Below are positions 9,140 through 18,800 of a stretch of DNA of 28,388 nucleotides, piece by piece. The notes below the pieces were generated by a model, which was given only the letters and a program-made list of their open reading frames with translations, was not told the origin of the DNA and did not search any database. The first letter of the stretch is position 1; each line of letters starts with the position of its first letter. The position numbers and the translations under genes were made by a program. This stretch comes from Lingula anatina (taxonomy: Eukaryota; Brachiopoda; Lingulata; Lingulida; Lingulidae): contig NW_019775955.1 in NCBI RefSeq assembly GCF_001039355.2, positions 1-28,388 of the forward strand. The letters are read 5' to 3'.

Positions 9140-12100
9140 AGTGGTATTTTGCTTCATTTTGAAACACACAGAGAAACTAATAATTGTGCCTTAAAAACAG
9201 TTAATTAAAGCCCGCTAGGTATGCTAAGCCAGTCAGGACCGGTTTCACCTGCTAGTGGTAACATGTAAACCAGTACTACATGTTCCATGGTTGAGTTGTC
9301 AGCGGCTAAACCGGCTCCCCAACTGGGCTTGCCCAGCGAGGAGGGTACAGTCCCGCCAGCAAGTCCCCTTACTTACTCTGCGGATCGCTGCGGGTTGTTC
9401 ATACGGCATGGTGCGGTAACCATGGAAATAACATTGTTTGGTTTCTGTTAACAATAGTACCATGCCCTGCCCCGTTGGGAAATTATCTTGACGTACCTTC
9501 TGCTAACAAAATAGCCTAACCTTATCTCGCTGAGATAAAGATCGAAGCTGAGTGTGGTCGCAATTATGTGTTCGTCCAAGCGTTAATTGACCTTTAATGC
9601 GCGGTGGCTTCACTCTACTTTCACCACTCTACTCTGATACGGAGATTTTAAGTATAAGAACTTGCCAACAATGATTTTTAAAAGTGACTTTACCAAAAAG
9701 ATTTGGTGATGAATCAACTTTAGTGTACATTTTAGCTATGAATTGATTGAATTTACATAGAGTTGAATAAATGAATTTATGCCTTTATGAAACATAAAAA
9801 ACACTACTCGTAAAGGGGTCCAGTTATTAGCTTGAATTAGTTAATGATGCCTGCTTCCAACTGGCCTGCTTTTAAAATGTCCCATTTAAAAATAACCAGA
9901 TACATTAAACAGTCTGTATGATGTCTTCGAGTTAGACTTTAAATTATAATTAAACACGCGTAAAATATTATTTAAAAATTAGTCTAAATGTTTCTCTTTC
10001 GTTGTTTGATATTAACTCTGCACCTATGTTATTTAAAACGATAAAAATAGTTTATGTTTACGATCTTAACTCCAAACTTAGGGGATAGGTTGTGACGTAC
10101 GATTACAGTCATAAGATTATGTATGTGTGCATTTATTCCATCTAACGTAAGAAGATTAGATACAATTATAACGTCAGAAAATACAATAGAGGGAGTGTAA
10201 TAATGATAGGGTCGCTTAACGAATTTGACGGAATATAGTGACTAGCCTAATCCTCTTGTCGCCTGGTTAGGCACGCCCCCTTAGAGCACTTATGTAAACA
10301 AAAGGTCTTCCATAGAGAACTATCCTTTTGTTCAACAGCTTCGCGCGTGCAGCGGATTATGTATTTAGTGACGCTATACAGCTAAATGCACTTAAATCTG
10401 TGAAAGAAGTTATTTAATTTATTATGCTGTGTCGGACGTTGTGGGCCAGCCCAATGGTTCATTCACTCATTCTTTTCTGAAGATTGGTGATGCATATTTC
10501 GAATGCTTAATTATTTGCCCTCCTTCTAACAAGAGAAAGGAAAAGGGGGGAGAAACAGAGACAGTGTCAAATAAAACGGGTAAAGAGTAATATAATACAT
10601 TAATTAAAGGGACTCGCGGTGGAAGAAACGATAGACTGTTTTGCATCAAGGTATGCAATTATAATCCCACATGGCCATCGCATATACGGCCGAAGTTTAA
10701 ATACATTACTCATAGTTGTATTAATTTACATTATTTTGCTGAATAGACATACATTTTAAAGTTGGTCTTTCAGGAAATCGTTTTGTTTGAAATAACAAAA
10801 ACGACAGAGGTAAAATCACATATAAATTTATTTTGAAATAAAATGTTTCGCTAGATCTTGTTAACACTCAGCGAAATGCACCTAGTGATTGTATTCAATG
10901 TGCCATCATTTAATTGCTTTCTCGGTTTCATTAATTGACGATAATAATTGCAGTAAGCAAGAAGGAGGAAATGCTGAAGACAAAACAACGCCGTGGGTAT
11001 GTGTGACTTTCCCCCTTAACATTTTCTATGATGCTGTCAAAGAAAAAGGAACCGAGATAGCGATCATTTAAACCGCTGCTGTTTACAGGTGGACTTCTTC
11101 GTTTATCATTTAGGCCTAAATGCCCCCCTCCCCCAGCAGACCCAACTTGAGGAATGCCATTGTAGCTACAGTACACTGCATATCAAACTTCGGTCCAAGT
11201 TATGAAATGTTTAAGCAGAAAACGATAATTTGAGGGTATTTTTTCATTCAAGACAAAATTAAATAACTATGATGTGTGACAAAAGAGACTTTACAAAGCT
11301 TTACGTGTACTTAGATATATTCCAGAAACCTATGGAGATAGGCTAGTGACGTAATTGTAACCTCAACAGGCAGTGTCCCCGATGAAAGCAAGCACCACAA
11401 TAAACACTGAAAGGCGGGGTACAAAAATTAACTTTTTTAAATAACGATTACAACATGCTGTACAATGACTGAGTCGTGAAAGGGGTATTGGACTTCTTTG
11501 CGTTAAAAACAAATTCATTTCGAAATCAAAAGAGCATTTTTGGGGGGCGCGTGGGGGGGGNGGGGGGGGGGGGGGGGTGGGGGGGGAGGTAAATAGTAAC
11601 TCATTCTGTAACCCTTCTTGCACATTTATTTAATCGTATCAAAACGTTTGATACACAATGTTCACTAGTGTTATGATTTTGGCGATTTATTAAAACCATA
11701 TTTGTACAAAGTAGGTTACCTTAAGTTAGGCAAAAACCAGTGTGAAGAACAACTCCCTTTTTAAGTGAGGCAAGACAACCTATTCAAACTGATTATAACC
11801 TTGATAAAGACACAAGGCAAAGGAGTTATGTAAACTAGCGTGTGAAAACATTCTTTGTCACTGTTACAAGACAATGGAGGCGACCAAGTGGAGTAATTAC
11901 AATATACCCTTGTACAGTCAAAGAGAAATTAGTTATGAAAGCTTACTTCGGGTCAGCCCTTAATTTGCTTGTTCGAAAGAAAGAGATAGATGTCGCAACG
12001 CGAATCCTTTTATTAACCCTTCATGAGTTTGTTTAAAAGTGTGAAAAACAGGCAACGATATCAAGTCGCTGTTGATATTGTTCGCAAATAATATTATAGT

Positions 12101-12975
12101 ATACCGCCTACATGTAAACATCAGACAAGGCGTTGAGATCGATAAAAGTGGAGGTTTATCTGAAAAATTAGATGACATTTTTGTGAAATGAGTTATTAAG
12201 TGATGTGCATGTACCTAACATGTTTAAATTCTTGATTTTTATTATTTGAAACATCTTCATACACGGCCTCATATTTATATTTCTCTCAGGCCATATTTAT
12301 TTTCTTGTATAACATGGGACTCTAAAGCACAGGGCATTGTGAAAGTTAATTGGCTACGGAGACTTGTTATCCTTCATGCATTTACAGCGTGGATGAACTA
12401 GAAACAGGCTTAATTTACTTAGGTTTACTTAATTTGACTTGATGTAAACCTAACACTGGTTTTAAAATTAGAAATATAAATGTGTTCGATGGATTAAATC
12501 ACCGACACTGTTCTATTTTAACTTGGTTATATACACAGTAACACATATAATATTTATAAGTTGTCTGTCGTTCAGCACGCATTATAGGCGAGTAGCCAAA
12601 CAGTGACGATGATTAATCCAAGTAAAATCTAGGCAAGTATTGTTTACAAAATAGATCATGATGAATAAACCTACGCTTTAATATACAATCACCACACGGT
12701 TCTGTTTTTGTCACTTAAAAGCTTTTTTTTAAAGACGCTCAATGATATCAAAAATGATTCGACGCTTTAAAAATGGACCGATTCAAGGGGCATTTTTTGT
12801 TTCAGCTAGGGGGATTTCAGGAAGAGGATTCAGTGTAGGTGTTTCCTCGGATGATAACAGCATCACACCCTAGGTCTAAGCCAGTTGACTAGAAGCTTTT
12901 TGTCCAACCATCCTATTCCTACTACTAAACTAATTACTTTAAACCATAAAGGTTTATGCGGTAAAAAAAAATTAA
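9140..12975. other. No recognisable gene
   Basis: AT-rich DNA with only short, background-like open frames. A GC-richer patch at about 9215-9440 could be an old short interspersed element, but I cannot find Pol III boxes or clear ends. No protein motif was recognised on either strand. Confidence 0.45.
11542..11588. repeat. Poly-G tract with ambiguous base
   Basis: A nearly pure G run interrupted by CGCGT, by an N at 11561 and by a T. Length is probably unreliable because of homopolymer sequencing or assembly. Confidence 0.9.
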
Positions 12976-12979
12976 ACTA

Positions 12980-13640
12980 AATGAGGTGCATTGACAGAGG
13001 CACAAGTACAATCCAACACCAACGTGCAACAGGGGAAAGTCTGACAGTGTATTACATAATATATGAAAGTGCGGTCAATATTAACAGTGTAAGACATCAG
13101 TTAAAGAGGAGGGGGTCTTACTATCTTTTGTTAAACGCGACTGTTATTATCTCTCGAACAAGCTTAAACCATGCCTTATACAATTACTGTGTCTCCGGCT
13201 GTCGTGCAGAAACGGCATGTCGAACATATTTGCTACAGTTACAAACAGGGCAAACTAGCGACTTGTTCTAGATCGCTCTAGTAAGAAAGCATAAGCGCGG
13301 CGCCCGGGCAAAACAATCAACTACCCAGTATAACATTCATATCTTAGCGTTTACATATGAAGCGCAAAGAGCTAAGTACATATGACGCGCAAAGAGCTAA
13401 GCAGTTAGCCTTGACAAAGTGGTCCGTTTTTAAACAACAACGAGAAAAAAGAACGCCTTGTCATAGTTATGAGACAAATTGCTTGCAACGTGCAACAAGG
13501 GGGATGGCTGACAGTGTGGTCACACTACATGTTTATGTATGTTGAATTAACAGTCTTAGACATCGCCCAAAGAGGAGGGACTTACTATAGCCCTCAATCT
13601 ATTGTTAAACTCGATCATTATCTGTTCTTATACAACCTTA
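12980..13640. repeat. Degenerate direct repeat, offset about 466 bp
   Basis: The segment beginning near 13019 (AACGTGCAACAGGGGAAAG, then CTGACAGTGT, GAGGAGGG..CTTACTAT, TTGTTAAAC) recurs from 13487 (AACGTGCAACAAGGGGGATG, CTGACAGTGT, GAGGAGGGACTTACTAT, TTGTTAAAC). Function unknown; there is no convincing frame shared by both copies. Confidence 0.6.
13353..13402. repeat. Two tandem copies of a 25-bp unit
   Basis: ACATATGAAGCGCAAAGAGC and the following five bases are repeated once with a single A/C difference near the middle and one at the end. Confidence 0.85.
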
Positions 13641-13649
13641 AACAAAACC

Positions 13650-14940
13650 TAAACAATAAGATTGTTAAATCAGATAAGTGATGTAAAATTATATTGGAAA
13701 TTTACGTTAACGACGGAGACTTTCATTCGCAAAGTAAATGAAACAAGACTGGTCCAAGTTAACTGCCCATATTGAATAAATCTTAGACTGTTAAACCTAA
13801 AGCCCTGCTGACAATTTCAAAGGGGGGGGGGGATCTTTTTCTGAAAAAGTGGACCTGTTACCGAAAAATCCCCATGGACTTATGTCAAATTTTATTTATT
13901 TATTTAGTTATTAAGTTTTTCTATTATTTAAATTTACGGATTGGCTTGAATTATTTTATATGAAATGTGACTTAATTGAGGCAACACGTCAGCTTGTTAT
14001 ATGAATAAATTGTTTTAATACTGTTTCTTTCTTTGTTATTTCTAAACTGTAATTTCTTTTTTACACAGGGCGCGAATTTATGTACGGAGCATCTTTAAAC
14101 TTTTTGAGACGGGGTGATTTGTTGATCAAGCTGATGCACGATGCTGATGCATGTTAAACAAATTCAATTTTGACTACGGAACACTTCATATTATATTAAA
14201 TAACTGATACTAAATTATACTTGCAGTTTTCTTGCAACACTTTAAACATAATGATAGTTCGCCACGGGAGACGGTTTAGTGGCACGCGTTAGCATGGGTT
14301 CTAGCTTCTTAAAGCCATAATCATATCACCACAACAAACAATGGGTACCTTCTGGCTGATGTATCCTGCTGTTAATTACACCTAGTTACAGCCGATTGTC
14401 GCGCTCGCGCTGGACCACAGAAACCGGCGTCATGGGGTTCACTCGCCTAAGGTATTGCGTGTTATTACGTCTAAACTATTGTGTTTTGGCGTTCGAATTT
14501 TGAAGGGATTAGACGGCTCTCCATTGTTTGTCCGCCCCCTTCTATTCATAGGATAGGGATTAAAACGTTTCTGACGTTTTTAAAACGTCGTACAACGGAA
14601 ACTTAATTTTTATTACTACTGTATATGGTACATCTTAAGTTAACTATACTCCTTAAATGTCAATCTTAAACTAAGTAACACAATGTCCACTGTTTAATTA
14701 CTGTCACTTTATCCAATGTCCTTCATGGTAACCTCCATGAATTATTGTCCTCATTGATCACTTTCCATGTCTTAAATGTCCTCCATGAATATCCTTTCCA
14801 TGAATGAAATCCATTGTTATGACAGTCTCTGACTTTAACATAAACTGAATAATAACTGAAATTCAATTAACATATGTTATCATAGTCTCTGAATAAACCA
14901 TAATAAAACAAAAGTAATGAAACAGTCTCTAAAGTCTATA
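13650..14940. other. No gene recognised
   Basis: AT-rich sequence with a poly-G run near 13822. The part from about 14690 to 14940, read on the minus strand, follows the BEL/Pao stop codon and is probably the tail and LTR side of that element, with repeated ATGGAGG/CATGGA words. I cannot place LTR borders. Confidence 0.4.
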
Positions 14941-14942
14941 AA

Positions 14943-15140
14943 TCACACAGTTCTGCATTCTGTGACCTCTTCCAATAAGCACAACTTGGTTATGGGCCTA
15001 ATCAAAGTTGTGTTGACAGTTTGTACTTCTGCAGATCTTACATGTCCATCTCTCCCTGGAAAAGTTTTAATGACTGTTGCAATTTGCCACATGTTCCTTG
15101 GAGTGTTANTTACTACTGTAAGATGATAATCTTAAATTTC
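14943..15140 (-). pseudogene. C-terminal fragment of BEL/Pao retrotransposon polyprotein
   Basis: The minus-strand frame ending in TGA at 14943-14945 contains NTPRNMWQIATVIKTFPGRD followed by GHVRSAEVQT and LIRPITKLCLLE. This is the pattern of the short domain at the end of BEL/Pao integrase-polymerase polyproteins (PRN.WPLGRV...PG.DG.VR...V.T......RPI..L..LE). Upstream on the minus strand the frame is closed within about 40 bases of 15100 and I find no integrase core, so this is a truncated remnant. One N lies at 15109. Confidence 0.7.
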
Positions 15141-15453
15141 TTTTTCAATCATAAGGAATGGTTGTTTTCTCATTTGGGAATGAAATGACCCCACTGCCAT
15201 CTTGCCAAACTGTTAATCAATTAGATAGTTTTTAGTTGCCCAAGAAACTGAGGGTGCTGTCCATTTCCATTAAAATCTGCCATGGACAGGTAACCTAGGG
15301 TAAAAACGTGAATTTGTGTGTTTGTCCTAAATCTTTCTTTAAATCGTCGGATAGCGTGTGTGAGACGGCAACACTATTCACAACAAACGCTGAAATGTAC
15401 CAATGTAAATTCACTTTGTTAAACCTCAATATATCACTAATTTATGTTCACAG

Positions 15454-15595
15454 TGCCTACCGCCTGTTGCTCAAAAAGTACGTCAACTTAGATACAGTAA
15501 AGGTAATGGAGGTGACGCCCACTTTAGATCACATGTTCAACGCCATCCAGTGCAATTACAAGTGCTTGAAATATGACATCAAACCCCTCCCATGA
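15454..15595 (+). other. Possible terminal exon of an unidentified gene
   Basis: After a plausible acceptor (TTTATGTTCACAG, exon start 15454) the frame stays open for 46 codons to a TGA at 15593-15595, with base composition richer in GC than its surroundings. It includes YRLLLKKYVNLDTVKVMEV and an NAIQCNYKCLKYDI segment. I do not recognise the protein. It ends 100 bases before the vWA start codon. No upstream exon was identified and chance openness is possible. Confidence 0.25.
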
Positions 15596-15598
15596 CTG

Positions 15599-15641
15599 GT
15601 GTGTAAATGAACGCATGCGTAGACCTTCCACGTTTACACAC
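15599..15641. repeat. Perfect 9-bp inverted repeat upstream of the vWA gene
   Basis: GTGTGTAAA and TTTACACAC separated by 25 bases that include the palindrome ACGCATGCGT (15611-15620). It lies 55-97 bases before the vWA start codon, so in the promoter or 5' leader. No TATA box is evident there. A regulatory role is speculation. Confidence 0.35.
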
Positions 15642-15695
15642 GGATCTCCCCATCACTGTAGACAACCATAATCTCTTGTTGCATTCAGTTTAAGA

Positions 15696-15842
15696 ATGAC
15701 AGTATTACATTTGCTATCTTGTACGTTGTTGGTTCTTGTTCAGCATAGTAAAGTTTGGGGACACAACATTGTCAATCTGCGACGAGGGATCCAAACTCAT
15801 AATGCAGGAACCGGTACGGTTGATACGATGACCAAAGAAAAG
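15696..15842 (+). CDS. vWA gene exon 1 (signal peptide)
   Basis: ATG at 15696 starts MTVLHLLSCTLLVLVQHSKV, a typical secretory leader with likely cleavage around residue 22. The exon encodes 49 codons and ends AAAG|GTTAGT in phase 0, matching the phase-0 start of the next exon. I chose this ATG because the leader follows immediately and no in-frame ATG just upstream gives a better one. Confidence 0.8.
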
Positions 15843-18800
15843 GTTAGTATGCCGTTGCCATTTTAACTTATAAGTATTTAAGCAATAAGCCCTAATTTTA
15901 TTTAGGTTTTTGATTTTAGATGTTTTTCTTAATGATACATATGAACTGAGCATCGGTGGAGCGTGGATTCCCACGAACGCATATAAACCACTTCTACCAG
16001 TTTCTTATGCGACTCGTATAAAGTCAACATTTCGAGGAATAAACTAAATAAATCACTCGATCAGCAATAAAAGAGTTTTAAAGTGCTCCTTTCTTTAGTC
16101 ATAAATTTGCCTACTTATCTGACCTGCAGTATAAAAAGCTTAGAGAAAAGTCGTTCCGTTCAAATACCATTTAATATTAAACGATGCTTTTTACTATATT
16201 CTTAGTTATACTATTTGAAACTATATGCTGTGGCATTTGATCGGTTTTTGTGGGAAAAATGGGTCACCTTGATTTATTTAACAAGGTCACCTTTCTCTGG
16301 TCACCTGACACCACCATATAATCACGTAAGTTATATAAAATTCGATTCATTTATTTTAGATTGATAATTTACTGCTTTTACAATTTAAAAATCTTTTTGT
16401 GTGAGGGTGAATTTGTAGCCAAAATGCCCGTGCACTAGCAAAGATAAGTTAAGGATTTTTTAAAACTTCATTCTGTCATTTATCATTTTATCCTTTATTC
16501 TGATTCATGAGCATTGTATAAGCATTCTCTGAGCTTCTTAGCTGATCAAGGACTTCTGAATTATATCAACAAATAATTACAAATAAACGCAGTCAGTGTG
16601 AATAAAATCAGACGTTAGCCATTTTAAAGACACTGAAAAAATACATCAAAATTTTGCCTTCACCCAACATCAAACATTTTAATAAAATGACAGCAAGAAT
16701 GGAAGCAAACACTTATCAAAATATATATTGTTATTACAGCAGCCTTACAATTTTAGATTTGCAACATTCAAATGGAATTTAAAGATCCTACACATTTTTA
16801 TATTTGGCTTACATAGGCCTTCAGGGTACCAGCATGTTGTACACAACACCAACTTCGATAATGCATGTAAAGTATTCAGATAAATTGTATGATTTGGTAC
16901 CAGTATAGCCCTGGTGGAAATTCACAAGCACATACACTGATGCTCATCAGTTAAGCAACAGACCGATTTTTTCAAAGGTTTCTTCTGTCATGATCATTAT
17001 TTCATATGTTAGTGGGATTATGTATACTTCTTTTATATTTTATAAGTAACTTATTCAAGTTGAATGTTTCCTTAAAAGAAAAACACCACATAGCTTATTG
17101 TAATAATCAAAATAACTATATTTACCAAACGACACCAAAATATGCCAAACCATGAGTCTGAAAAGTATGCTCACACAACAAAAAGTACGTGCTGATTAAA
17201 ACAGCTTATCATGAAAAAAAATCAATCATCTAAAAATTAGTTTTGATAAATGAGGGCTGTTGATAGATGTTGATAGATGATTGATAGATGATTAATCGTC
17301 TATTGCGCAATAAATGTCGGGTGTGCCTTCCCTGGTTTTGAACAACAGCTTCTTATTGTCTCCTGCAACTTGTCACCAATTTCTGTCAATCGAATGTCAG
17401 TTGAATGGAGGTTGTCTCTCATTTACTGCTCTGTCAATCATATCCTAAGCATTTTCGATTATATTGAGAATTGGTTAATATGCTGACCTATCCAAATTTG
17501 GGATACCTTGCTGTTGCAGCGCGTATTGCACGAACCGTGCTTTATGGATGAGCGAATTGTCCTGCACCAAAATGATTTTTCTTCCTCAGAGAAAGCAGCT
17601 TCTCCCTTCCATACTGTACTACTACTTAGATGATTAACTCAAATAATTTACTGTCTTTAATGCGATTCATATTGCCTTATTCCTATAGTTAGATGGATTG
17701 GAAAAGAAGTTCTACGAAACAGGCAAGGAAATGCAGAACAAGAAAAAGCTGCAACAAAAGCAGCTAGTGGAGAGTGATTCGTTGGTGTCAAATCTCGCTG
17801 ACACACTGGGAAACGCCTGGGTAAAAATCAAGAGAAGGAATGCACCAAAAGGTCAGTAATACATTAAGTAGCAACAAATAATGGTTACGTTTAGTTTTGT
17901 CTTAGAACATTCTTGACGTTATCAATATTTATTTACCGACCAGATAAGTCTTCAAAATTATCAGATAGTAAATCATTAGATACTAGATCCGCTGTAAACA
18001 TCAATTTGAATTTCATCAATTTGCAGTCAATTTACTGGATATGATGTAATGTTGATAATGTCTCTTAGGCATTATCAAATAAGGAAATGTTGAATGGTAA
18101 TTTGCCCATGAGAATGAAAAGTTCCTTGTAATCAAGTAAAGACGATGTGAAGAAAACAAGTAAACGTATGATCAGTACATATACACGCATACGTGCCCAC
18201 AGAGACTTTAACATTTGCATTTCACTAAATACAACCCTAAAAGTCAATAAACGCTTGGAGGATCACTTAATTTGCAATAAGAGAGGGGTTGGTTCTTTTT
18301 GCCAGTTGCTAGCCTGGTAAGATCATTCCCTAACGGTTTAAGTTTGGGTCCTAATAATTAAATCGACCAAGCAACATATGGACAGCAATGTTATTTCCAT
18401 GGGTACGTGACAAAAAGTATGGACAAACATACCTGTGACATGATGTAGTAAGCTCAAATCCCGGCGGCACCTAAATCAACCGCCAAGAAGCTAACATGAC
18501 ATTTTCAGTAGTCATTTTTGTTCTTTCACTATTTGTTTTAATTTTTTAAATTTTATTTGATATTATATATGAATTAAAATAGCAATTATAAACTAAGTGA
18601 TGTTTACAGCTTGCATGGGGAAGGTAGACATAACATTCATCATAGACGGATCTGGTAGCGTCAACGCACCTGACTTTGCCAAACAACTGCAATTCATCAA
18701 GTCTTTGGTGAAAGAATTCAACGTCGGACCAAACGCACTGCAGGTCGGTGTTCTGCAGGTCTGTAGTAACGCAGTGCAGGAGTTCAACCTTAACACTCAC

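Larger units (their letters stand above)
15843..17688. other. vWA gene intron 1
   Basis: Contains a TATA-plus-leader-like segment (16130-16240), a TGATAGATG microrepeat (about 17260-17292) and a minus-strand Tc1 transposase fossil (17320-17590). Otherwise AT-rich with no recognised exon. Confidence 0.7.

Noticed and set aside
9215-9440. GC-rich patch as a tRNA-derived SINE or tRNA gene
   Set aside because: No convincing A and B boxes, cloverleaf or tail could be found by eye.
13149-13271. Possible missing cysteine exon for the leader at 8659
   Set aside because: Only a few cysteines, no homology with the other cysteine exons, and it lies within an unrelated direct repeat.
14917-15126. Plus-strand 69-codon open frame
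   Set aside because: Shadow of the minus-strand BEL/Pao fragment.
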